A DNA stretch of 64,000 nt, from the NCBI RefSeq assembly GCF_002934265.1, contig NZ_PTIX01000018.1, positions 62,001 to 126,000 on the forward strand, given 5' to 3'. The notes under the pieces were generated by a model, which searched no databases, was not told the DNA's origin, and saw only the letters and a list, made by a program, of their open reading frames with translations. Position 1 is the first letter of the stretch. Every line of letters starts with the position of its first letter. This document shows, one piece after another, positions 53,174-61,480 of the stretch. Source of the DNA: Actinokineospora auranticolor (GTDB lineage: Bacteria > Actinomycetota > Actinomycetes > Mycobacteriales > Pseudonocardiaceae). The position numbers and the translations under genes were made by a program.

Positions 53174-54613
53174 GTGCGGGCTAACGGCCTCGACTGGGTT
53201 CCGCGAGTGCGGGAGACCCCCGCCGCCGCGTTGGCGGGGAGCGAGACGGTGGGGGAGCTGGTCACCGTCGCGCTCGCCGCCCTGGCCGAGGGGGTCCGCG
53301 ACCGCGGCGGCCCCATCCCCGCGGGCGGCCCGACCGCCGCGGACGCGGCCATCGCCGACCTGCCCGCACTGCCCGTCGAGGGCATCGGCGCCGAAGCTGC
53401 CATCGCCGAGCTGAGCGCGATCCTGGCCGCGGGCTCCGCCGACCCGGTCGACCCCTGGTGCGCCGCCCACCTGCACTGCCCGCCGCTGGCCGTCGCCGCC
53501 GCCGCGGATCTGGTGGCCAGCGTCCTCAACCCGTCCATGGACTCCTGGGACCAGGCCCCCGCCGCCAGCGCCATCGAACGCGCGCTCGCCGACGACCTCG
53601 CCCGCCTGGCGTACCCGTCCGCCGACCGGCCCGACGCGCTGATCACCAGCGGCGGCACCGAGTCCAACCTGACCGCCCTCCTGCTGGCTCGCGAGACCCT
53701 CGGCGCCGACACCGTCGTCGTCAGCGGTGACAACGCCCACCACAGCGTCGCCCGCGCCGCCTGGCTCCTCGGCCTGCCCAAACCCGTCCCGGTCGCGACC
53801 ACCGACGACCGCATCGACCTCGGTGCGCTCGCCGCCACCCTCGCCGAACTGCGCCGACCCGCCGTCGTAGTGGCCACCGCGGGCACCACCAACTCGGGCG
53901 CCATCGACCCGCTCACCGAGATCGCCGACCTCACCCGCGCCGCGGGCGCCTGGCTGCACGTCGACGCCGCGTACGGCGGCGCCCTCCTCTTCAGCCGCCA
54001 CCGCGCGCTCGCCGTCAAGGGACTCGACCGGGCCGACTCCATCGCCCTCGACCTGCACAAACTCGGGTGGCAGCCGATCGCCGCGGGCATCCTCGTCTGC
54101 CGCGACCGCTCCCTCACCGCGCTCCTGGACACCAACGCCGACTACCTCAACGCCGTCGACGACACCGAGGCCGGGCTCCCCGACCTGCTCGGCCGCTCCC
54201 TGCGCACCTCCCGCCGCCCGGACGCCTTCAAGATCGTCGTCACCACCCGCGCCCTCGGCACATCGGGCCTGGGCCTGCTCGTCGACCGCTGCTGCGAGAA
54301 CGCCGCCGCCGTCGCGCGCGCCGTCGCCGACCACCCCGCACTACGACTCTGGGCAGCGCCCTCTCTCTCGACAGTCCTGCTTCGCCCCACCGCCGCGGAC
54401 GACCTCCCTCCCGAAGAGGGCGACGAACTGGTCGCCGCGGTCCGCCGTGCCCTCCTCGACGACGGCGCCGCCGTGCTCGGTAGGGCAACCCTGCGCACCC
54501 CGACCGGTACCGCGTTGTGGCTCAAACTGACTCTCTTGCACCCACACGCCACCCCGGCCGACTACCTGCCCCTGCTGGATCTGGTCGCGGAAAAGGCGGA
54601 CCGGTGCCGCTAG
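53174..54613 (+). CDS. desA: DesA-like PLP-dependent lysine/ornithine decarboxylase of siderophore synthesis
   Basis: This group II PLP decarboxylase (479 residues) makes a diamine, cadaverine if like DesA, for hydroxamate siderophores. Motifs are ITSGGTESNLTALLLAR (about 155), WLHVDAAYGGALLF (about 260) and the Schiff-base Lys in ALDLHKLGWQP (about 297). DPWCAAHLHCPP near residue 95 is typical of siderophore decarboxylases. GTG 53174 follows AAGGGATGG and the iron box. Its end overlaps the next gene by 10 bases. Substrate choice (lysine, ornithine or 2,4-diaminobutyrate) cannot be read from sequence. Confidence 0.9.
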   Translation: MRANGLDWVPRVRETPAAALAGSETVGELVTVALAALAEGVRDRGGPIPAGGPTAADAAIADLPALPVEGIGAEAAIAELSAILAAGSADPVDPWCAAHLHCPPLAVAAAADLVASVLNPSMDSWDQAPAASAIERALADDLARLAYPSADRPDALITSGGTESNLTALLLARETLGADTVVVSGDNAHHSVARAAWLLGLPKPVPVATTDDRIDLGALAATLAELRRPAVVVATAGTTNSGAIDPLTEIADLTRAAGAWLHVDAAYGGALLFSRHRALAVKGLDRADSIALDLHKLGWQPIAAGILVCRDRSLTALLDTNADYLNAVDDTEAGLPDLLGRSLRTSRRPDAFKIVVTTRALGTSGLGLLVDRCCENAAAVARAVADHPALRLWAAPSLSTVLLRPTAADDLPPEEGDELVAAVRRALLDDGAAVLGRATLRTPTGTALWLKLTLLHPHATPADYLPLLDLVAEKADRCR

Positions 54614-55872
54614 ACCTCGTCGGGGTCGGCATCGGCCCGTTCAACCTGTCGCTCGCGGCGCTCGCGTCGCGGGTCGACGGTTTCCGCGCGCGGTTCCTCG
54701 ACCGCCGCCCCGACTTCCGCTGGCACCCCGGTCTGCTCATCGACGGCACCACCCTGCAGGTGCCGTTCCTCGCCGACCTGGTCACCCTCGTGGACCCCAC
54801 CAACCCCCTGTCGTTCCTCAACTACCTACGCCACCGCGACCGCCTCTTCCCCTTCTACTTCACCGAGCGCTTCCACATCCCCCGCGCCGAGTACGACGAC
54901 TACTGCCGCTGGGCGGCTGAACGCCTTCCGTCGTGCGCCTTCGGGCAGGAGGTAGTCGCCGTGGAGTGGTCGGCCGACGAGGAGCTCTTCGAGGTCACCA
55001 CCCAGAACGACACCCTCTTAACGCACAACGTCGTCATCGGTATCGGCACCGAACCGGTCTTACCGGCGCCCTTGGCCGAAGTGGCCCACCACTCGGCGGA
55101 CTACCTCACCGTGCGAGACGAGCTCCTAGGGCTAGACGACGTCACCGTGGTCGGGTCAGGCCAATCAGGCGCGGAGGTCTTCCTCGACCTCTTACGCAGA
55201 CGCGGCGGTGGGCTTCGCTGGCTCACCCGCACCCCCGCCTTCGCGCCCATGGAGTACTCCAAACTCGGGCTCGAACACTTCACCCCCGACTACACCCGCT
55301 ACTTCCACACCCTCCCCGAACCCACCCGCGACGCCCTGGTCCCCGCCCAGTGGCAGCTCTACAAGGCCATCAGCGCCGACACCCTCGCCGAGATCCACGA
55401 CGAGCTCTACCGGCGCACCGTCGGCGGCGGCTGGCCCGACGTCACCCTCACCCCCGGCATCGAGGTCACCTCCGCCCGCCGCGCGGACGGCCGCGTCGAC
55501 CTCGACCTGCGCCACACCCACCAAGGCGCGACGGCCACCGCCCGCACCGACGCCGTCGTCTGCGCCACCGGCTACGCCGAACGCGACCTCCACGCCCTCC
55601 TCGGCCCGCTCCTCGGCCCCCGCGACCACGCGGGCCGCCACACCGTCGACGCCGAGTTCCGCGTCGGCCTGCGGCCCGACATCACCGGCGCGGTGTACGC
55701 GCAGAACGCCGAGCGGCACACGCACGGCGTCGGCGCCCCCGACCTCGGCCTCGCCGCCTGGCGCGCGGCGACCATCCTCAACGCCGTGTGCGGGCGGGCG
55801 GTCCACCCGCTGCCCGAGCGCACCGCGTTCACGACGTTCGGATTGGCGACACAGCGATGGAGGGCGACGTGA
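54604..55872 (+). CDS. desB: DesB-like FAD-dependent diamine/lysine N-hydroxylase
   Basis: This 422-residue flavin monooxygenase N-hydroxylates the diamine. It has FAD motif GVGIGPFNLSLAAL at the N-terminus, NADPH motif VVGSGQSGAEVFLDLL (about residue 180), and AVVCATGYAERDL (about 320). GTG 54604 overlaps desA by 10 bases. The coding sequence contains three in-frame TTA Leu codons (55018, 55060 and 55192) within 180 bases, in a stretch of looser base use. TTA codons are rare in such genomes and often make expression dependent on the bldA tRNA. Confidence 0.92.
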   Translation: MPLDLVGVGIGPFNLSLAALASRVDGFRARFLDRRPDFRWHPGLLIDGTTLQVPFLADLVTLVDPTNPLSFLNYLRHRDRLFPFYFTERFHIPRAEYDDYCRWAAERLPSCAFGQEVVAVEWSADEELFEVTTQNDTLLTHNVVIGIGTEPVLPAPLAEVAHHSADYLTVRDELLGLDDVTVVGSGQSGAEVFLDLLRRRGGGLRWLTRTPAFAPMEYSKLGLEHFTPDYTRYFHTLPEPTRDALVPAQWQLYKAISADTLAEIHDELYRRTVGGGWPDVTLTPGIEVTSARRADGRVDLDLRHTHQGATATARTDAVVCATGYAERDLHALLGPLLGPRDHAGRHTVDAEFRVGLRPDITGAVYAQNAERHTHGVGAPDLGLAAWRAATILNAVCGRAVHPLPERTAFTTFGLATQRWRAT

Positions 55873-57611
55873 CGACCGCATGGCGGGACGCCGGTGCGCT
55901 GGTGGTGCACAAGATGCTCGGCGAGCTGAGCTACGAGGGCCTGTTGCGGCCCGAACCGGAGGGCGACGGCGCCTGGCGGCTGGAACTGGTGGGCGGGGCG
56001 GTCTACCGGTTCACCGCGCGGCGCGGCGCCTTCGACTCCTGGGCCGTGCGCGCGGGCAGCGCGACCCGCGACGGCGAACCGGCCGACGACCCGCGCACCC
56101 TGGTCGTCGACGCCCGCACCGAACTGGGCCTCACCGGCCTGCGGCTGGCCGACGTGCTCGCCGAGCTCACCGCGACCGTCACCAACGAGGCCGCCCGGCT
56201 CGCCGACGCCCCGACCGCCGCCGAGCTGTCCAAAATGGACTACGACGAGGCGGACGGGCACCTCACCGGCCACCCCCGGCTCGTGCTCAACAAGGGCCGG
56301 GTCGGCTTCTCCGCCCACGACCGCGCCCGGTACGCGCCGGAATCGGGCGCCGGGTTCGCGCTGCCGTGGATCGCGGTGCACCGCGACCACGCGAGCTTCC
56401 GCTGCGTGTCCACGCTGACCGAGGAGAAGCTGCTGGTCGGCGAACTGGGCGCGGCCAAGCTGGCCGCGTTCCGGGCGAAGCTGACCGACCCGGCGAGCTA
56501 CGTGCTGATGCCCGTGCACCCGTGGCAGCTCGACGAGGTCGTGGGCACCCTGTACGCCAGGGAACTGGCCACCGGCGTCGTCGTGCCGGTGGGGGAGAGC
56601 ACGGACCGCTACCGTCCACACCAGACCGTCCGGACCCTGGCCAACGCCTCCCACCCGACCCGCTACGACGTGAAGACCGCGCTGTCGGTGCGCAACACCC
56701 TGGTGTACCGGGGACTGGCGTCGGCGGCGACCCTGGCCGCGCCCGAGGTGACGACCTGGCTGCGGGCCGTCTACCAGAGCGACGAGCTGCTGCGCGACCG
56801 CTACCGCTTCGACCTGCTCGGCGAGATCGCCAGCGTCTCGGTGCGCCACCCCCTGCTCGGCGCCATCGAGGAACTGCCCTACCGCTTCCACGAGACACTC
56901 GGCGCCCTGTGGCGCGAACCCATCCGAACCCGCCTCGCCGACGGCGAACAGGCCATCTCCTTCGCCGCCCTGCCCTACCGCGGCACCGACGGCTCCGTGC
57001 TGGCCCACCTCGTCAGCTCCTCCGGCATGTCCACTGAGGACTGGACGCGGCGGTTGCTGGACCTGCTCCTCACCCCGCTGCTGCACTGGCTGCTCGCCCA
57101 CGGCGTCGGCTTCTGCCCGCACGGCCAGAACCTCATCCTGGTCACCGACCAGCGCGGCAGACCCAAGCACGTCGCCATCAAGGACTTCGCCCAGGGCGTC
57201 GACCTGCTCGACGAACCCGTGCCCGCCTACGACCTGCTCGGCCCCGCCGCGCGCGCCGACATGCTGCGCTGGCCGCCGCACCTGCTCGCGCAGTCCCTGT
57301 TCAGCTCCGTCTTCGCGGGCCAACTCCGGTTCCTGGCGGAGATCCTGGACGACGAACTCGGCTTCCCGCGCCCCCGCCTGTGGACCCTGGTCCGCGAGGT
57401 CGTCTCCGCCTACCGCGACGCGCACCCGGAAACCGCCGCCCGCTTCGACGCCTGCGCACTGTTCGCCCCCGAGGTCGAACGCGTCTGCCTCAACCGCGAA
57501 CACCTCGCGGGCCAGGGATTCGACAAGGTCGAACGCGACGACGAGTTCGACGTGCGCTTCGGCCGCGCCTCGAACCCGCTCGCCGCGCCCGACCCGGAAG
57601 GTGCCTGGTGA
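55869..57611 (+). CDS. desD: NIS siderophore synthetase (IucA/IucC family, DesD-like)
   Basis: This 580-residue enzyme is an ATP-dependent synthetase that joins carboxylates to amines or hydroxylamines without an NRPS. Family landmarks are YVLMPVHPWQLDEV (about 215), the ATP-site RTLANASHPTRYDVKTALSV (about 255-275), LLHWLLAHGVGFCPHGQNL (about 405-420) and VAIKDFAQGVDLL. A C-terminal FhuF-like helical region follows. GTG 55869 has GGAGG at 55859-55863 and overlaps the desB stop. The des symbol is by position and similarity. Type A, B or C substrate class is not decidable by eye. Confidence 0.9.
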   Translation: MTTAWRDAGALVVHKMLGELSYEGLLRPEPEGDGAWRLELVGGAVYRFTARRGAFDSWAVRAGSATRDGEPADDPRTLVVDARTELGLTGLRLADVLAELTATVTNEAARLADAPTAAELSKMDYDEADGHLTGHPRLVLNKGRVGFSAHDRARYAPESGAGFALPWIAVHRDHASFRCVSTLTEEKLLVGELGAAKLAAFRAKLTDPASYVLMPVHPWQLDEVVGTLYARELATGVVVPVGESTDRYRPHQTVRTLANASHPTRYDVKTALSVRNTLVYRGLASAATLAAPEVTTWLRAVYQSDELLRDRYRFDLLGEIASVSVRHPLLGAIEELPYRFHETLGALWREPIRTRLADGEQAISFAALPYRGTDGSVLAHLVSSSGMSTEDWTRRLLDLLLTPLLHWLLAHGVGFCPHGQNLILVTDQRGRPKHVAIKDFAQGVDLLDEPVPAYDLLGPAARADMLRWPPHLLAQSLFSSVFAGQLRFLAEILDDELGFPRPRLWTLVREVVSAYRDAHPETAARFDACALFAPEVERVCLNREHLAGQGFDKVERDDEFDVRFGRASNPLAAPDPEGAW

Positions 57612-58963
57612 CCGCCATCGACCACGCGCGACCAGTGGGCCCGCGCACCCTCGCCGCGCGGGCCCAGGCCGCGACTTCGCTGTCGGGCGCCCTGCGCGGC
57701 GCCGTCGCCAAGGGCGAGGTCCGGCGCGTGGTGTGCCTCGTGCCGGACCCGCACGCCCGGTTCGCCGCGGTGGAACTGGACGCGAACTTCTTCGTGGACA
57801 CCGTCCTGTCGACCGGCTACGGCATGTGCTCGTACGTCCTCGGCTGGAACCCGGAACGCGAAGCCGTCAACGCCCCCGCCGTGGACCAGTTCCTCGGCGG
57901 CTACGGCGACCTCCGCCTCCGCCCCGACCTGGCCACCCTCACCCCCGACGGCCCCACCCGCTGGCAGGTCGTCTGCGACGTCGAGTGGCCGGACGGCAGA
58001 CCCGTGCCCGAGGCCCCGCGCACGACGCTGCGAGACCAGTTGGTGGCAGCCGAGAAGCACGACCTCGTGCCCTCCATCGGCATCGAGCACGAGGTCACCT
58101 TCACCCGCCCCGACGGCACCCCCCTGACCACCGCGGGCCTCGACTACGCCGTCGGGGCCCTGTCGCCCCTGTCCGGTCTGCTGGCCGACGTCCACACCGC
58201 CGTCGACACCCTCGGCCTCGGCGTGGAATCCGCCCGCGGCGAGTGCCACCCCGGGCAGTACGAGGTAGTCCAGCGCCACCGCGACGCCCTGGCCGCCTGC
58301 GACGACGCCATGCTCCACCAGCTGGTCATCCGCCGAACCGCCGCCGCACACGGCCTCCGGGCGGGCTACCTGGCGTCCGAAGCCCCCGGCACCGGCGGCT
58401 CCTGCCACGTCCACCTGTCCATTTCGGACCCATCGGGCGTCTCCCAGGTCCCCGGCGACCGCCCCGGCCAACTCTCCACCGTCTTCGGCCACTTCCTCGC
58501 GGGCATCCTCCGCGCGGCCCCCGACCTGACCGCGTTCTGGGCCCCCACCTGGAACTCCTACGTCCGACTGCGCACCGGCCCCTTCTCCCCGAGGTCGGTG
58601 CGCTGGGCCGTCGACGACCGCACGGCCGCCATCCGCATCACCGGCTACGGCCCGTCCCTGCGGATGGAGGCCCGGTTCGCGGGCGCCGACGCCCAGCCGC
58701 ACCTCGTCGTGGCGGCCCTGCTGGCCTCCGGCCTCTCCGGCGTGGAGGAGCGGCTACCGCTGCCCGCCGAGAACAAGCAAACCGGTGACCTCGCCAGAAC
58801 CCCTTGGGAGGCCTTGAACCGCCTCACCACGTCGAAGCTCCCCACCGCCCTCCTGGGCGAGGCCGTCGTCGACCACCGCGCCGCCTTCCTGGGCGAGGAA
58901 CTCGACTGGGGCCTGGATCAGGTAACCGAATCCCACCGCACCCGCTCAGACCTGCGCGCGTGA
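57608..58963 (+). CDS. Glutamine-synthetase-family ligase in the siderophore operon
   Basis: This 451-residue protein is a GS-fold ATP-dependent ligase like gamma-glutamylpolyamine synthetases (PuuA/GlnA3). Active-site motifs are intact: GIEHEVTF with the metal Glu pair (about 160-162), SARGECHPGQYEV (about 207), GTGGSCHVHLS (about 265), TWNSYVRLR and RMEARFAGADAQPHL (about 350). GTG 57608 overlaps the NIS gene by 4 bases, so it belongs to the iron-regulated operon. Standard desferrioxamine operons have an acyltransferase (DesC) here or nearby; none is present. It may acylate the N-hydroxydiamine with glutamate. Confidence 0.88.
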   Translation: MTAIDHARPVGPRTLAARAQAATSLSGALRGAVAKGEVRRVVCLVPDPHARFAAVELDANFFVDTVLSTGYGMCSYVLGWNPEREAVNAPAVDQFLGGYGDLRLRPDLATLTPDGPTRWQVVCDVEWPDGRPVPEAPRTTLRDQLVAAEKHDLVPSIGIEHEVTFTRPDGTPLTTAGLDYAVGALSPLSGLLADVHTAVDTLGLGVESARGECHPGQYEVVQRHRDALAACDDAMLHQLVIRRTAAAHGLRAGYLASEAPGTGGSCHVHLSISDPSGVSQVPGDRPGQLSTVFGHFLAGILRAAPDLTAFWAPTWNSYVRLRTGPFSPRSVRWAVDDRTAAIRITGYGPSLRMEARFAGADAQPHLVVAALLASGLSGVEERLPLPAENKQTGDLARTPWEALNRLTTSKLPTALLGEAVVDHRAAFLGEELDWGLDQVTESHRTRSDLRA

Positions 58964-59314
58964 CCCAACCCGGTGCAAAGTCCCATCCACGTCGACGAAC
59001 GCGAACTCCCGCAACCCGTAGTCGGTGTCCTGGGGCGCCGTCAACCGCCCCTCGACCCCGGAACCCGCCCACTCGGCGTGCACCGCGTCGGCATCCGAGA
59101 CATAGAGGTAGACGGCGGACGCGGTGCTCTTCGGATCGTGCTCCGCCCACTCGGTCAAATGCAGCGAAACCTTTCCCCGCCGCACAAACCCGTACCTGGC
59201 CCCACCGGTGTAGGCGTCGGCCTCGAACCCCAACGCCCGATACCGCGCCAGCGCCGCGTCCAAGTCCACCACGGGCACAATCGGGGCGATCTCCTCGAAC
59301 CCAACCTCGGACAT
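58946..59314 (-). CDS. Bleomycin-resistance-type VOC protein
   Basis: This 122-residue single VOC protein of the bleomycin-binding type has VPVVDLDAALARYRALGFEAD at its start (split here by span, about residues 14-34), YGFVRRGKVSLHL in the middle and YGLREFAFVDVDGTLHR near the end. Such dimers sequester glycopeptide antibiotics or related metabolites. ATG 59314 has GGAGG 4 bases upstream. It overlaps the 3' end of the GS-like gene by 18 bases, tail to tail. Confidence 0.85.
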   Translation of the reverse strand: MSEVGFEEIAPIVPVVDLDAALARYRALGFEADAYTGGARYGFVRRGKVSLHLTEWAEHDPKSTASAVYLYVSDADAVHAEWAGSGVEGRLTAPQDTDYGLREFAFVDVDGTLHRVGSRAQV

Positions 59315-59566
59315 CCAACCTCCCAGCCAACTCGCCGACCTGCACCTGCTCTGCCGCGGCGGGGTCTTGCCCGACAAGTTTGACCCGAGCGCGAATCGGC
59401 CACCCGCGCCCGGTACGCAAGATCGCGAGTTATCCCCATCCCCGCATCCCATCCACCGCCCGCCAAATCGGCTTCCAAACCCCTGACCAGCGCCGATAGG
59501 ATGGCATCAAGGGCCTGCCCCCAGGGCGGGAGGGGCGTGCCCCGGGGGATCTTGTGGGAAGCGGGA

Positions 59567-60007
59567 CTACTCGGTCGGTTCCGGCTCGACGACGGTGCCC
59601 GCCCGGGCCGTCGCCTCATCCCGCACGAACCCCAACGACTCCCCGATGTTCGCCAACGCCACCCCGCACTCGTCCACCGACGGCGTACCCGGATCCCCAC
59701 AGCGGTTGTCGGCGTACGCCGCCACCTCCGCGCGCAGCCGCTCCGCCTGCCGCGCGTACTCGGTGTCACCCGGCACCGTCGACATGGCCGCGACCAGGTC
59801 GCTCACCCGCCCGACGTAGTCCTCGCACGTCCACGGGTCGGAAATCCCGTCCGGCCCACTCGCCCGCTGCGCGCACGGATCGGCCAGCGCCGCCCCCACC
59901 TTCGCCAGCAGGTCCGCGGCCGCCACGGGGGGCGGGGCCGGAGCGGGTGACTCGGCGGTCCCGCACCCGGCGACCAGCAGCACGACCGCGATCAACACCC
60001 TGCGCAT
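59567..60007 (-). CDS. Putative lipoprotein of unknown function
   Basis: This 146-residue protein begins MRRVLIAVVLLVAGCGTA, a signal peptide with a clear lipobox (LVAGC). The mature part is Ala-rich and mostly helical with four Cys (DPCAQ, TCEDY, NRCGD, DECGV) that could form two disulfides. It should be anchored on the outer face of the membrane. I do not recognise the family. A 252-base gap before it (59315-59566) holds nothing I can name. Confidence 0.75.
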   Translation of the reverse strand: MRRVLIAVVLLVAGCGTAESPAPAPPPVAAADLLAKVGAALADPCAQRASGPDGISDPWTCEDYVGRVSDLVAAMSTVPGDTEYARQAERLRAEVAAYADNRCGDPGTPSVDECGVALANIGESLGFVRDEATARAGTVVEPEPTE

Positions 60008-60023
60008 GGCGCGGACCCTATCG

Positions 60024-60509
60024 TCACCCCTTCAGGCGAGGTTCGCGGAACACCACCCAGCGCATGCACACGTACATGTACACGGCCTCGCACGCCCCCG
60101 CCGCCACCCGCGCGAGGTGGTAGTCGACGCCCAGTGCCGCCAGGCCGCTGCCGACGCCGAGGATCCAGGCCAGGTAGTTGATCGTCACGACGACCACGTA
60201 CCGGCCGACCTGCGGGCCGACGTCCGCGTGCGACCGGAAGTTCAGGGCGCGGTTGAGCACGAAGCTCAGCCCGAACGCCAACACGTACCCGATCGTGATG
60301 CTGACCGGCAACGGCCACCCGAACCCGCTCCGCATCAGCGTCAGCAGCGCCAGGTCGACCGCGAAGGTGAACCCGTTGATCACCCCGAAGCCCAGCAGGC
60401 TCGGCGGCACCACCCGGCTCAGCCCGAACGGCAGCCGCCGCGTGATCGCCGCCATGGCCGCGCCGAACCGCTCCCCGCGCTCGTGCCGCCGAACCTCCCG
60501 CACCGACAT
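60024..60509 (-). CDS. GtrA-family membrane protein
   Basis: This 161-residue protein has four hydrophobic segments typical of GtrA-like flippase proteins (LLGFGVINGFTFAVDLALL, ISITIGYVLAFGLSFVLNRAL-like, YVVVVTINYLAWILGVGSG and AVYMYVCMRWVVF). NRALNFR and the C-terminal RWVVFRE match family wording. These proteins may flip polyprenyl-linked sugars. ATG 60509 has AGGA upstream; ATG 60539 is an alternative. It follows the lipoprotein in reverse order on the same strand, and could share its transcript. Confidence 0.88.
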   Translation of the reverse strand: MSVREVRRHERGERFGAAMAAITRRLPFGLSRVVPPSLLGFGVINGFTFAVDLALLTLMRSGFGWPLPVSITIGYVLAFGLSFVLNRALNFRSHADVGPQVGRYVVVVTINYLAWILGVGSGLAALGVDYHLARVAAGACEAVYMYVCMRWVVFREPRLKG

Positions 60510-60676
60510 ACCGCCATCCTGACGATCTTGAATGACCATTCGCCGACCGGTGGGCGAACACGCGGCGGTCCCGGCGCGGAACAAAACCACTGTAACAGCG
60601 CGGAGGCCTAGCGTGACGAGAAACAATCAAGCGCGAATGCTTGAAAATTCGCTGTGACCCGTGCCACCGTGGACCC

Positions 60677-61480
60677 GTGATCGACCTCCACGCCCTCCTG
60701 GCGGACCTGCGCGACGAAGGCGCCGAACTCGACGCCTGGCTGACCGACCTCCCCGCCCGCGCCTGGCACACCCCCACCCCCGCCGCGCGCTGGACGATCG
60801 CCCACCAGGTCGCACACCTCGCGTGGACCGACGACCGCGCCCTCCTGTCCGCCGCCGACCCCGACGCCTTCGTCGCCGACCCCGACGCCTTCGTCGCCGA
60901 GGCCACCCGCGCGCTCGGCGACCCCACGGGCTTCGTCGACCGCGGCGCCGAGGAAGGCGCGACCCGAGACCCGGCCGAACTGCTCGCCGCCTGGCGCACG
61001 GGCCGCGACCGCCTGGCCGACACCCTCGCGCACGTGCCCCCGGGCACGAAACTGCTCTGGTACGGCCCACCCATGAGCCCCGCCTCCATGGCCACCGCCC
61101 GCCTCATGGAGACCTGGGCGCACGCGGGCGACGTCGCCGCGGCCCTCGACATCCCACGGGAGCCCACCCGCCGCCTCCGGCACATCGCCCACCTCGGCGT
61201 CCGAACCCGCGACTTCGCCTACCTCGCCCGCGCCCTGCCGATCCCCGCCGCCGAGTTCCGCGTCGAACTGGCCGCACCCGACGGCGAAACCTGGACCTGG
61301 GGACCGCAAGGCGCACCCCAACGCATCACCGGGTCAGCGCACGACTTCTGCCTCCTCGTCACCCAACGCGTCCACCGCGACGACACCGACCTCGAATCCG
61401 AAGGCGCCGACGCCCACCACTGGCTCCGCATCGCCCAAGCCTTCGCGGGCCCACCCGGCACCGGACGGCCGAGGTCGTGA
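60677..61480 (+). CDS. TIGR03084-type maleylpyruvate-isomerase-fold protein
   Basis: This 267-residue DinB/MDMPI-type protein begins VIDLHALLADLRDEGAELD. Putative metal-binding His lie in IAHQVAHLAWTD (about 45-55) and METWAHAGDVAAAL (about 150). An exact 21-base tandem duplication (60857-60877 and 60878-60898) gives DPDAFVADPDAFVA. It overlaps the next gene by 4 bases (GTGA) and is the first gene of a catabolic operon. The reaction is unknown. GTG 60677 has no clear ribosome-binding site. Confidence 0.85.
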   Translation: MIDLHALLADLRDEGAELDAWLTDLPARAWHTPTPAARWTIAHQVAHLAWTDDRALLSAADPDAFVADPDAFVAEATRALGDPTGFVDRGAEEGATRDPAELLAAWRTGRDRLADTLAHVPPGTKLLWYGPPMSPASMATARLMETWAHAGDVAAALDIPREPTRRLRHIAHLGVRTRDFAYLARALPIPAAEFRVELAAPDGETWTWGPQGAPQRITGSAHDFCLLVTQRVHRDDTDLESEGADAHHWLRIAQAFAGPPGTGRPRS

